DNA of 64,000 nt from the NCBI GenBank assembly GCA_002706335.1, contig PAKZ01000003.1, positions 62,001 through 126,000 of the forward strand, written 5' to 3'. A program made the translations under genes and the position numbers. This document shows, in pieces, positions 46,486 to 54,928 of the stretch (within the stretch, counting starts at the first letter, position 1; each line of letters opens with the position of its first letter). Under the pieces are notes generated by a model. The model made no database searches. It had not been told where the DNA came from and worked only from the letters and a program-made list of their open reading frames with translations. This DNA is from Ahrensia sp. (GTDB lineage Bacteria; Pseudomonadota; Alphaproteobacteria; Rhizobiales; Rhizobiaceae).

Positions 46486-47475
46486 ATGGTTCGCATTCTG
46501 GTCACCGGCGCGACTGGCTTTCTCGGCGGAGCGCTCGTGCGGAAATTGAGCCGTGACGGCGTTTGCGTGGTTGCGACAGGACGCAATCGCCAAAAGCTGG
46601 ACGAGTTGCCATTGCCCGGCCGGCACAGATTTGCGGCGGATCTGAACGCGCTCGATCCCGCAGATTTTCCTTCCCGGCTCGATGGTGTCACTACGATCAT
46701 CCATTGTGCGGCCCTGTCGTCTCCGTGGGGCAGCTATGCCGATTTTCATGCCGCGAATATCACGGCGACGGAAAGGATGATCGCGCTCGCGAAGGGGCTG
46801 AAGGTCGAGCACTTCATCCATGTGTCCACGCCGGCGGTCTATTTCCGGTTCGAAGACCAACTGAATGTCATCGAGGACATGCCTCTGCCCGCGCCTGTGA
46901 ACGCCTATGCGCACAGCAAGGGCATCGCCGAAAACAAAGTCGCCGAAAGCGGGTTGCCCTACACGATCGTCCGCCCGCGGGGCATTTATGGGGCCGGCGA
47001 CAATGCGCTCCTTCCACGCCTCTTGCGCGCCGCGCGTATCGGTCCGTTGCCGCGTTTTCGTCAGGGTCGCGCAGTCACGGACATTACCCATGTGGACGAT
47101 GTGGTGGATGCTCTTTGTGCGATCGTGAAACGGCGAGACGAAGCGGCCGGTCGCGTATTCAACATATCCGGAGGAGAGGCGCTCTCTATCCGGACAATCG
47201 TTGAACGGGTCGGTGCTGCGAGTTCAACCGAAATCCGCTGGCGCGACCTGCCCATAATGCCCGTTCTTGCCGCTGTTCGGTTCAATGAATTTCTGGCCAG
47301 ATTGCATCCGAGAAGACCAGAACCCCGGGTGACTGCGTATGGATTGGGGATTTTCGCGTTCTCGCAAACGCTTGACCTGTCGAATGCGCGTCGCCGGCTT
47401 GCTTGGCGTCCGAAAATCAACTTCGAGGAAGGGCTCGAGCGAACGTTCCGATCCGGATCGGTGCGGGCTTCATGA
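46486..47475 (+). CDS. NAD(P)-dependent epimerase/reductase (OleD-like)
   Basis: A 329-residue extended SDR. Rossmann motif GATGFLGG at residues 8-15; the active-site residues are S114 and the Y141-x3-K145 pair (YAHSK). The RPRGIYGAGDNALLPRLLRAA and GRAVTDITHVDDVVDAL segments match the 3-beta-HSD/OleD-like branch. In olefin/beta-lactone biosynthesis OleD reduces a beta-keto acid made by OleA; the neighbouring KAS III makes this the most plausible role. Starts 3 bp after the KAS III stop. Confidence 0.88.
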   Translation: MVRILVTGATGFLGGALVRKLSRDGVCVVATGRNRQKLDELPLPGRHRFAADLNALDPADFPSRLDGVTTIIHCAALSSPWGSYADFHAANITATERMIALAKGLKVEHFIHVSTPAVYFRFEDQLNVIEDMPLPAPVNAYAHSKGIAENKVAESGLPYTIVRPRGIYGAGDNALLPRLLRAARIGPLPRFRQGRAVTDITHVDDVVDALCAIVKRRDEAAGRVFNISGGEALSIRTIVERVGAASSTEIRWRDLPIMPVLAAVRFNEFLARLHPRRPEPRVTAYGLGIFAFSQTLDLSNARRRLAWRPKINFEEGLERTFRSGSVRAS

Positions 47476-48311
47476 TCACGGCCGGCCCGCATTTCTTCAC
47501 GACATCCATCCTCCCGGTCCGCGAAAGTCTGCTCCTGAAGGGTGGGACCCGTACCAGACTGCCGCTGCGCGTCCGGGTTGGTTATTTCCATCATCGGCGG
47601 CTGGGCCACACGCTGATCGATGCGGGTTACGGGGTGAGGGCTGCGCGGACGGATGGCAAGCCGGATCTTCTGCTTTCCGCATACCGGAAACTCATCAAGC
47701 CAAGCACGTTGAGCGATGACCCGCTCGGCGACGGATTGTTGCGGCTAGGTTTGCGAAAGAGCGATATCGAGACCGTGATCATCACGCATTTTCACGCCGA
47801 CCACATCAGCGGACTTGCCGATCTTCCTGTCAGCCGAATCCTTTGCCCGAAGAGAGCGTGGGGTGCATTGAAAGCCAATAGTCGGCTAAGAAACGCGCTG
47901 GAGGGCGTTTTTGCGTCCCTGTTACCCGAAGACTTCGAGGACCGGTTGGGCTTTCTTGAGGACGCGCAGGTTGTGCAAGCGCCGACCGAATTGGGTAACG
48001 GCCGTGACATTGCAGACGACGGCTCCGTCCTGGCCGTCGATCTGCCCGGCCATCTGGAAGGCCATACCGGCATCTGTTTTCCGAAGCTCGAAAAGCCGTT
48101 TCTCTACGCAACCGATGTACAGTGGCTTAAGCGAGCCGTCATGGAGGACCGGTGCCCCGGTTTTCCCGCCAGCATGATCTATCACCATCGCGGCGAGGCG
48201 ATGCGCAGCGTTGAGAAAGTGCGCAGATTTGCGCGTGGCGGAGGAGATGTGGTCCTGTGCCACGACCCGGAACCGCATGCATTCGATCTGGACGCCGGGA
48301 TCGAGCCATGA
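47472..48311 (+). CDS. Metallo-beta-lactamase fold hydrolase
   Basis: A 279-residue metallo-hydrolase with the dinuclear-zinc motif HFHADH (residues 106-111), a downstream GHLEGHTG segment with another metal His, an ATD metal Asp and a final His region (CHDPEPH). Such enzymes hydrolyse thioesters, lactones or other esters. The start overlaps the OleD-like stop (ATGA), and the end overlaps the ligase start (ATGA), so three genes are coupled. Role in the cluster is unknown; it could be a thioesterase or lactonase. Confidence 0.87.
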   Translation: MITAGPHFFTTSILPVRESLLLKGGTRTRLPLRVRVGYFHHRRLGHTLIDAGYGVRAARTDGKPDLLLSAYRKLIKPSTLSDDPLGDGLLRLGLRKSDIETVIITHFHADHISGLADLPVSRILCPKRAWGALKANSRLRNALEGVFASLLPEDFEDRLGFLEDAQVVQAPTELGNGRDIADDGSVLAVDLPGHLEGHTGICFPKLEKPFLYATDVQWLKRAVMEDRCPGFPASMIYHHRGEAMRSVEKVRRFARGGGDVVLCHDPEPHAFDLDAGIEP

Positions 48312-49579
48312 TCCCGCCCATCCTTTATGCATTGGCGTCTTATGCGCGAGTTCGCTCCTTTCCCCGCCGTATTCGTGACCGCCAGACGCTTCGAGCATGG
48401 CAGGCCAAACGGCTTAAGCAATGGCTGGCGCATGATGTGCCGAAAGTCAGCGCATTCCGGAAACTGGCGGGCTGTGGCTCCAAACTCGAGGATCTGCCGA
48501 TCATGGAGAAATCCGACCTGATGGAGGATTTCTCGCGTTTCAACGTCCCGGATATAACGAACGCCCAGGGCTGGGAGGCGTTCAGCGGCTCAAGGCGTAT
48601 CGGCGATTTCATCGTCGGGGCAAGCACAGGCACCTCAGGGAATCGCGGACTGTTCGTCATTTCGCATGGCGAACAGTTCTCGTGGCTCGGCGCGATCCTC
48701 GCAAAGGCGGTGCCCGATTTCTGGCGTCATCGCGACCGGATTGCCGTACTGCTGCCGCTCGATACGCCGCTCTATGACAGCGCGAATGCGACAGGAAGAC
48801 TTGCACTGCGGTTCTTCGACATAACTGACCCGCTCGGGAGTTACCTGACGACGTTGGTGGCTTTCGACCCGACTTTGCTGGTCGCTCCGCCGCGCATTCT
48901 GCGCCGTCTGGCCGAAGCGAATACAACGTTGAGGCCGAGACGAATATTCTCCGCCGCAGAAAAGCTTGAGGATTTCGATCGCGCAATCATCGAGGGGGGC
49001 TTTGGTGTCGCTCTTGATGAAATCTACATGGCGACCGAAGGCCTGCTCGGTGTGACCTGCGCATATGGCCGTCTCCATTTGACGGAGGATTGCATGCATT
49101 TCGAGTTCGAGCCGGCGGGCGAAGATCTCGTGGCGCCGATAATTTCCGACTTCAGCCGCAAGACGCAGATCATGGCGCGCTACCGGATGAATGACCTGTT
49201 GCGCCTCGACAGGGAGACATGCCCCTGCGGTTCTCCCCTCATGGTCGTACGGGAAGTGGTCGGTCGACAGGATGACGTGTTTTGCATGCCCGCTGTCGAC
49301 GGGAAGCCGGTCGAATTGACGCCCGATATCCTGCGCAATGCGATTGTCGATACAGATCGCTGTATTGACGATTTTCTGCTCGTGCAGACAGGAGAACGGG
49401 CGTTGGAATTGCATTTGTCCGAAAAACTCTCGCTGCCAGTCAGGCAGGCCGTCCGGGCTAATCTCCTGGCGCTTCTCGATCGTCATGGTGCATCGCCGGA
49501 CTGCCGCATCGAGATCCTGGCCCTCGAGCCGCATTCGAGGGGCAAACTCCGCCGCATCAGAAGGGAGTGGGCGGCATGA
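48308..49579 (+). CDS. Adenylate-forming enzyme, PaaK/F390-synthetase-like
   Basis: A 423-residue adenylate-forming enzyme. The P-loop STGTSGNRG is at residues 106-114; later MATEGLLGV and YRMNDLLRL are ATP/acyl-adenylate motifs of the PaaK/CapK branch. A CPCGSP cysteine pair resembles a Zn-binding site of this subgroup. It activates a carboxylate to an acyl-AMP for transfer to CoA or an amine; the substrate is unknown. It is coupled by ATGA to the MBL-fold gene. Confidence 0.86.
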   Translation: MIPPILYALASYARVRSFPRRIRDRQTLRAWQAKRLKQWLAHDVPKVSAFRKLAGCGSKLEDLPIMEKSDLMEDFSRFNVPDITNAQGWEAFSGSRRIGDFIVGASTGTSGNRGLFVISHGEQFSWLGAILAKAVPDFWRHRDRIAVLLPLDTPLYDSANATGRLALRFFDITDPLGSYLTTLVAFDPTLLVAPPRILRRLAEANTTLRPRRIFSAAEKLEDFDRAIIEGGFGVALDEIYMATEGLLGVTCAYGRLHLTEDCMHFEFEPAGEDLVAPIISDFSRKTQIMARYRMNDLLRLDRETCPCGSPLMVVREVVGRQDDVFCMPAVDGKPVELTPDILRNAIVDTDRCIDDFLLVQTGERALELHLSEKLSLPVRQAVRANLLALLDRHGASPDCRIEILALEPHSRGKLRRIRREWAA

Positions 49580-49679
49580 CCGCTTCACCGTTCCGCAGGG
49601 CCGGGTTCCATGGGCGTTCGTATTCGAGCCGTGTCCCACGCGGCGAAATTTATTCTCAAACCCTGTGAAGGGGGCTCCT

Positions 49680-50741
49680 TTGGATTTCTTTCAGAACCTG
49701 AACTTTTCGTCGTCAAATGAGGACGGTGAACCCGAACTCGCGGCGCTCGAAGGCGCAAGCCGCATCATATGCCTGACGGGCTCAGGCACGCGGCCGCTGG
49801 ACATGCTCCTCTCCGATGCCGAGGAGGTCATTGCTCTCGATATGAACCCGGCGCAAAACGCACTGCTGGCATTGAAGATGGCCGCCATCGAAAGCCTCGA
49901 CTACGCCGAGTTCCTCGAATTTATCGGCATTGCGGACAGCCGGTCCAGAGGGGGCTTCTATGACAGCATACGGGAACGCCTGTCGCCGGAAGTACGCGCG
50001 CATTGGGATGCCAACCGCTGTCTCCTGGAAGCAGGAGTGTGGAATGCGGGAAAGTGGGAGAAACTGCTTCGCTGGAACGCGCGGTTCCTGTCCTTCTTTC
50101 GCGGCAGGGCTGTCGACGAGCTGATGGCGGCGCCGACGATCGAGGATCAGGCGCGCATCTGGCGACTGCGGTTCAGCGACAGCCGGCTTAGGCGGGCGAT
50201 CGAAATGATTGGGCGCGACTGGATATGGCGATGGGTCATGCGGGAGCCGGCCGGAGAGTTTCTTCCGCCCCCGCGCGAGGTCGGCGAGCGTCTTGCAGCC
50301 GATTTCGAGAGGGCCGCGGGTTCGCATCTGTTCCGGGAAAGCGATTTCGCCACTCTCATTTTCCGCGGCGCGCTGAAGCCCGGTGGCGCCATGCCAATTC
50401 ACCTGAGACCGGAATATTACCCGCAAATTAGGGATGGCTTGCCACGGTTGCGGATTGTCGAAGGAGGTCTTGCCGACCTTGCAAGCCTGGACATCGGCAA
50501 GGCCGACGGTTTTTCACTGTCCGATTTCGGATCCTATTGCGGTTCGGATATCTACGCAGCCTGCTGGCAAGGCGTCCTCGCGGCCGCGGAGCCGGGCGCG
50601 CGGTACTGCGAGCGCATCTTCATGAACGACATGGAGGTTCCATTTGCCTCGATCAAGGTGGATCACGCGCTGTCGGACAACTTGTCGAAATCGGACAAGG
50701 CGATCATCTATCGTGTCCGCGCCGGCACGATCGAACGGTAG
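49680..50741 (+). CDS. DUF3419 SAM-dependent transferase (BtaA-like)
   Basis: A protein of about 353 residues with a Rossmann SAM-binding core: ICLTGSGTRPLDMLLSD and VIALDMNPAQNALLALKMAAI. It matches DUF3419, the family of BtaA, which transfers the 3-amino-3-carboxypropyl group of SAM to diacylglycerol in betaine lipid synthesis. Other family members act on unknown substrates. The start is awkward: TTG 49680 with AAGGGGG 5 bp before it is the best choice; GTG 49665 is an alternative. A gap of 100 bp separates it from the ligase. Confidence 0.82.
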   Translation: MDFFQNLNFSSSNEDGEPELAALEGASRIICLTGSGTRPLDMLLSDAEEVIALDMNPAQNALLALKMAAIESLDYAEFLEFIGIADSRSRGGFYDSIRERLSPEVRAHWDANRCLLEAGVWNAGKWEKLLRWNARFLSFFRGRAVDELMAAPTIEDQARIWRLRFSDSRLRRAIEMIGRDWIWRWVMREPAGEFLPPPREVGERLAADFERAAGSHLFRESDFATLIFRGALKPGGAMPIHLRPEYYPQIRDGLPRLRIVEGGLADLASLDIGKADGFSLSDFGSYCGSDIYAACWQGVLAAAEPGARYCERIFMNDMEVPFASIKVDHALSDNLSKSDKAIIYRVRAGTIER

Positions 50742-50749
50742 TCCAGGCT

Positions 50750-51844
50750 TTGGCGGAAGATCGCAACCGGATTGCCGGGGACTATGTCTCCGCCTTCATA
50801 AGGGATGGGCCGCAGGCATATATCGCGAACCTTGAGACGTCGGTCGATTTGTATCGATGGGGCGGGCACGTCCTGCCAATGACGATCAATGACGGCGGGC
50901 ACGTTGGCACCTTCGTTTGCTCTCCGCGCATCGGCCTGATCGATTATACAAGAGAGGAGCTGGCGCGATTTCCAAACAGGGCCATTGTCCCCCTTCTTCG
51001 CACCATAGTCGACAGCGCCGGCGCCGTTCTTTCGCTGGCCAACATGAACAGGGTCGTTCACGTCAACAACTGGATGATGTCGACGAACCTTCCGGTCGAT
51101 ATCGATCCCGGCCTGGCTGGGTCGCAGACCGACAGTCTCGTTGCCCGTTTCCCCGACCATCTGCTGGCCATCCGGTCGCTGACCACACGGCACAGCGCGG
51201 AACTTATTGACGCGCTAAAGTCGGCTGGCTGGATGTTGCTGCCGAGCAGGCAGATATACCTCGTGGACGATGTCGAATCGCAACTCATGAAGCGCCGCGA
51301 CGCGAGGCGCGACGAAAGGATCTGGCAAGACGGATCCTATGTTTATGAGGAACTGGAGGGTGTGAGCGAAGCCGACGCCGAGCGAATCGCGGAACTCTAC
51401 CGCCTGCTCTATCTGGAGAAATACTCATACCTCAATCCGGTCTATACCGCCCGGTTCGTGTCGATGACGCAGGAGATCGGACTGATCCGGTATCTGGTTC
51501 TGCGGGACGGCGAGGGTACAATCCAGGGGTTTGGCGGGATGCACCGGTTCGGCCGTCATGCGACGATGCCGCTGATCGGATACAACACCGCCGTAGCGCA
51601 AGAACACGGCTTGTATCGGTTGACGTTCCATGCGGGCAGTCGATACGCGGCTCGCAATAGCCTCGCATTCAACATGTCTTCGGGAGCGGCTGCTTTCAAA
51701 CTCAATCGCGGTGGGACGCCTGAAATGGAGTTCACGGCATACTATTTCCGTCATCTGCCCCTGCAGCGCCGGATGCCTTTCGGTTTTCTTCGAATGATCG
51801 CCGACAAAGTGGGCGTTCCGATCCTGAGGCGATATCAACTCTGA
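50750..51844 (+). CDS. GNAT/FemAB-like protein
   Basis: A protein of about 364 residues. The C-terminal half (LYRLLYLEKYSYLNPVYTARF, then LIRYLVLRDGEGTIQGFGGMHRFG, then FNMSSGAAAFKLNRGG) resembles the GNAT-like fold of FemAB/peptidoglycan-type acyltransferases and N-acyltransferases. The N-terminal half has no recognised domain. Only TTG 50750, 9 bp after the previous stop, gives a start in frame near the preceding gene; the AGG before it is weak. It closes the cluster and may attach an acyl group to an amine product. Confidence 0.7.
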   Translation: MAEDRNRIAGDYVSAFIRDGPQAYIANLETSVDLYRWGGHVLPMTINDGGHVGTFVCSPRIGLIDYTREELARFPNRAIVPLLRTIVDSAGAVLSLANMNRVVHVNNWMMSTNLPVDIDPGLAGSQTDSLVARFPDHLLAIRSLTTRHSAELIDALKSAGWMLLPSRQIYLVDDVESQLMKRRDARRDERIWQDGSYVYEELEGVSEADAERIAELYRLLYLEKYSYLNPVYTARFVSMTQEIGLIRYLVLRDGEGTIQGFGGMHRFGRHATMPLIGYNTAVAQEHGLYRLTFHAGSRYAARNSLAFNMSSGAAAFKLNRGGTPEMEFTAYYFRHLPLQRRMPFGFLRMIADKVGVPILRRYQL

Positions 51845-52102
51845 TCGCCGCGCCGCCGAAATGCGAGCGTGAACCTTCCCAAAGAAATGGGTCCGCCGTC
51901 ATGTTTAGGATGGGGCAAGTTCGGAAGGCACCCAATCCAATTGCTATCAGGCGGTCCGCCAATTCGTGCGGATGTCTGCGACGATTAGGCCGGGCACTCA
52001 ACCGGCTGAGCACTGCCTATCGGGTGCTCTCGGCTTTCCAAGGTGCGCCGGACGACACGGCGCGATGAGTCCGGTTAGGGCACCGAGAAAACATTGAATG
52101 CG

Positions 52103-52849
52103 TCAGCGAATACCGAGGGCCTCGTTCACGTCGCGGATCGAGTCGTCGAGAAGTGTTTCCATGCGCTTACGCGCCAGGTCCGGCTCTCGCTGCCGGATCG
52201 CCTCCAGGACCTCGCCATGCTGCTTGAGCCGGTCTTCTTTGATCACAGCGGCCTCTGCGCCGCGCCAGCTCAGCCGGAAGGTGCTGATCATTGCGGCGTG
52301 GATCAACGCGCTGAACGCGCCGATGAAATGGTTGTGGGTGGCGAACAGGATTTCCAGGTGAAAGCGCAGATCGGCCTCGACCAATTCGGCTTCGTTGTTC
52401 GCCTTGATCGCCATAGCCTCGTAGGCTTTCTCGATCTTGCGCAGTTCCTCCTCATCGCGAATCCCGGCGGCAAGCGCCGCCGCCGCCGGTTCGACCATGC
52501 GCCGCAAGGCATAAAGATCTCGGGCGATTTCCTCCGGCGGCTTGGTCTGCAGATGCCAACCGAGCACTTCGGCGTCGAGCATGTTCCAGAAGGCGGGCGG
52601 GCGCACGCTGGTACCAACCTTCGGCCGGGCGACGATCATGCCCTTGGCCGCGAGCTTGCTGTAGGCTTCGCGCAGCGCCGTTCTCGACACCGAATAACGT
52701 TTCAGCATGGACGCTTCGTCGGGCAGGCGCGTATCGGGCGGGAAAGTTCCATCGACGATCTCGCGCCCCAACCTGTTGAGCACGCCAACTCCGGCGCCTC
52801 CGCTCGGGTCGGCGAGGATGTAGGCGCGGTCGGAGATGGCTGTATCCAC
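52103..52849 (-). CDS. GntR/FadR-type transcriptional regulator (FCD domain)
   Basis: A 248-residue regulator with a GntR winged helix (about residues 23-85: NRLGREIVDGTFPPDTRLPDEASMLKRYSVSRTALREAY) and an FCD ligand-binding domain (about 105-225; DLYALRRMVEPAAAALAA and FHLEILFATHNHF). Acidic sugar-derived ligands or metals are typical. It lies 70 bp after yjfF on the same strand, at the end of the sugar transporter operon, so it likely controls that operon and maybe the adjacent catabolic genes. Confidence 0.93.
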   Translation of the reverse strand: MDTAISDRAYILADPSGGAGVGVLNRLGREIVDGTFPPDTRLPDEASMLKRYSVSRTALREAYSKLAAKGMIVARPKVGTSVRPPAFWNMLDAEVLGWHLQTKPPEEIARDLYALRRMVEPAAAALAAGIRDEEELRKIEKAYEAMAIKANNEAELVEADLRFHLEILFATHNHFIGAFSALIHAAMISTFRLSWRGAEAAVIKEDRLKQHGEVLEAIRQREPDLARKRMETLLDDSIRDVNEALGIR

Positions 52850-52919
52850 GTTCTTTTACCGGTTCAGTGGAGGGATAATTTCATGCCACGAGGCGACTGC
52901 CAATGCGTCTGACGAGTTT

Positions 52920-53882
52920 TCATGAGGTTCCCCGCAAATCAAACGAGCTCACGAGGAAACGGTGAAGCACGATAAAGGCGAACAGCAGGACACCGCTCGA
53001 GATCATGATCCAGGCACTGTTCAGCGAACCGTGGAAGATGATCAGCGTGGATATCAGGCCAAGTATCATGCCGCCGAAGAGCGTGCCCGCGACCATCCCG
53101 ACGCCACCGGTGAGCAGGGTACCGCCGAGGACCACGGCCGCGATGGCGGAGAGTTCCAGGGTACTGCCCGCCAGCGGATAGCCCGACGAGGTGTAGAGCG
53201 CATAGACGACGCCGGCGAGCGCCGAATAGAAGCCGCCGATGGCATAGATGCCGATGGTGGTGCGGCGGACATTGACGCCCATCAGGCGCGCCGATTCCTT
53301 GTCGCCGCCAATCGCATAGACATTGTTTCCGAAGCGGGTGAAATGGGCGATGAAGATCGCCAGCGCCAGAGCCGCCAGCATGACGATTGCCGAACTTCGC
53401 AAGACCCCGCGGCCGGGAAGCGGAATTTTCGCCGAGGCGTAGAGATCAACGAAATCATGGCGGATCGGCACCGAATCGAGCGTCACCATGAAGCACAGGC
53501 CGCGCAACAGGAACAGACCGGCCAGCGTGACGATGAAGGGCTGGATATCGCAATAATCGATGATGAAGCCCTGCAGCGCGCCGTAGAGGATGCCGAAGCA
53601 GATCATCACGGCGGCAGTTGCCAGTGGGTGCCAACCCATGCGATCGAGCACCGCCATGCAGACCCCGACGAAGCCGATCATCGAGCCGATGGAAAGGTCA
53701 ATGCCGCCCGACAGGATAACGAAGGTCGCACCGATCGCAGCGATGATGATGAAGGCGTTGTCGGCGAGGATGTTGCCGAGCACCAGTGTCGACAGGAAGT
53801 TCCTGTACATCGAGCCACCGACCAGGAAGAGCGCCAAAAAGACCGCGATAGTCGCGACGAGAGGCAGGTATTTCTTACTCAT
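52920..53882 (-). CDS. yjfF: Sugar ABC transporter permease YjfF
   Basis: A 320-residue integral membrane permease of the carbohydrate-uptake CUT2 type (LSGGIDLSIGSMIGFVGVCMA motif, eight or more hydrophobic helices). Gene order ytfQ-ytfR-ytfT-yjfF is that of the E. coli galactofuranose transporter. Its start overlaps the ytfT stop by 4 bp. It would pair with YtfT to form the channel. Confidence 0.94.
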   Translation of the reverse strand: MSKKYLPLVATIAVFLALFLVGGSMYRNFLSTLVLGNILADNAFIIIAAIGATFVILSGGIDLSIGSMIGFVGVCMAVLDRMGWHPLATAAVMICFGILYGALQGFIIDYCDIQPFIVTLAGLFLLRGLCFMVTLDSVPIRHDFVDLYASAKIPLPGRGVLRSSAIVMLAALALAIFIAHFTRFGNNVYAIGGDKESARLMGVNVRRTTIGIYAIGGFYSALAGVVYALYTSSGYPLAGSTLELSAIAAVVLGGTLLTGGVGMVAGTLFGGMILGLISTLIIFHGSLNSAWIMISSGVLLFAFIVLHRFLVSSFDLRGTS

Positions 53883-54928
53883 GACGCTCTCCTCGAAACG
53901 AGGCTTCCAATAGCCTTGCGGGCATTGGCCGATTGCAGGAACAGGACGCTCAACACGACAAGCGCCTTGATGATCAGGTTGTATTCCGGTGGCAGTCCCG
54001 AGATCAGCGTCGCGGTTGTCAGCGCCTGGATTACCAGAGCCCCGATGACCGTCATACCGAGATAGATTCGTCCGCCGGCAAGCGAGCCACCGCCGATCAC
54101 GACAGCGAGGATAGCGTCGAGTTCAATATAGAGAGCGACCGAAACCGGGTCCGATGTATGCGTGTCAGCCGTCATGATTACGCCGGCCCACGCTGACAAC
54201 AGCCCCGACAGTACATAGGCGACGAAGATAATCAGCCCGGCCTTGACGCCCGCGAGGTTCGATGCCGCAGCATTTCCGCCGACGGACTCGATGAAAAGGC
54301 CGAGTGCGGTGCGCCTGATCAGCAGCCACAAGGCCAGAAAAATTCCGGCCGCCAGAATCAGCCGAGTCGGTATCAGCCAGATGCTGCCTGTCGACATCCA
54401 TTGCAGCAGAGCGCTTTCGAAACTCGGATCGGTGCCGCCGTAGAGCTGGTTGATCAGCATCCCGATACCGCGTCCGGCGACCATCAGGATCAGCGTCGCG
54501 ATGATCGGCTGAATACGCAAGGCCGAAACGAGGAAGCCGTTCCACATGCCGCACAGAATGCCGGCGGCCAATGCGGAAAACAGGATGGTAATATGCGGAT
54601 CGCCCATCTTGATGCGCCAGACAATCACCGCGCCGACAATGGCGATGATCGAGCCGACTGACAGGTCGATGCCGCGCGTGCCAATGACGACCGCCATGCC
54701 GAGAGCGACGAGGGCAGTCGGCACGGCCCGATAAAGGATGTCGATCAGATTACCGAAAAGCCGCCCCTCGACGATGCGAATCTCAAAGAAATTCGGCGAG
54801 ACGGATCCGGCGACGATCAGGATCAGGACGAGCGCCAGAACCGGCCAGACGGCGCGACTTTGCACTATCGCCTTCAGCCATACCGGCACCGGCCGATCCG
54901 TTCTGCTGTCAGTGCTGGCCACTGTCAT
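53879..54928 (-). CDS. ytfT: Sugar ABC transporter permease YtfT
   Basis: A 349-residue CUT2 permease with ten predicted membrane segments and the RGIDLSVGSIIAIVGAVI motif. It partners YjfF in a heterodimeric channel of the galactofuranose type. It overlaps both neighbours: yjfF by 4 bp and ytfR by 20 bp. Confidence 0.94.
   Translation of the reverse strand: MTVASTDSRTDRPVPVWLKAIVQSRAVWPVLALVLILIVAGSVSPNFFEIRIVEGRLFGNLIDILYRAVPTALVALGMAVVIGTRGIDLSVGSIIAIVGAVIVWRIKMGDPHITILFSALAAGILCGMWNGFLVSALRIQPIIATLILMVAGRGIGMLINQLYGGTDPSFESALLQWMSTGSIWLIPTRLILAAGIFLALWLLIRRTALGLFIESVGGNAAASNLAGVKAGLIIFVAYVLSGLLSAWAGVIMTADTHTSDPVSVALYIELDAILAVVIGGGSLAGGRIYLGMTVIGALVIQALTTATLISGLPPEYNLIIKALVVLSVLFLQSANARKAIGSLVSRRAS

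Noticed and set aside
51845..52102. Search for a copy of the tRNA-Ser 3' end as an attachment site
   Set aside because: No match to the tRNA 3' segment was seen here or elsewhere in the window by eye.
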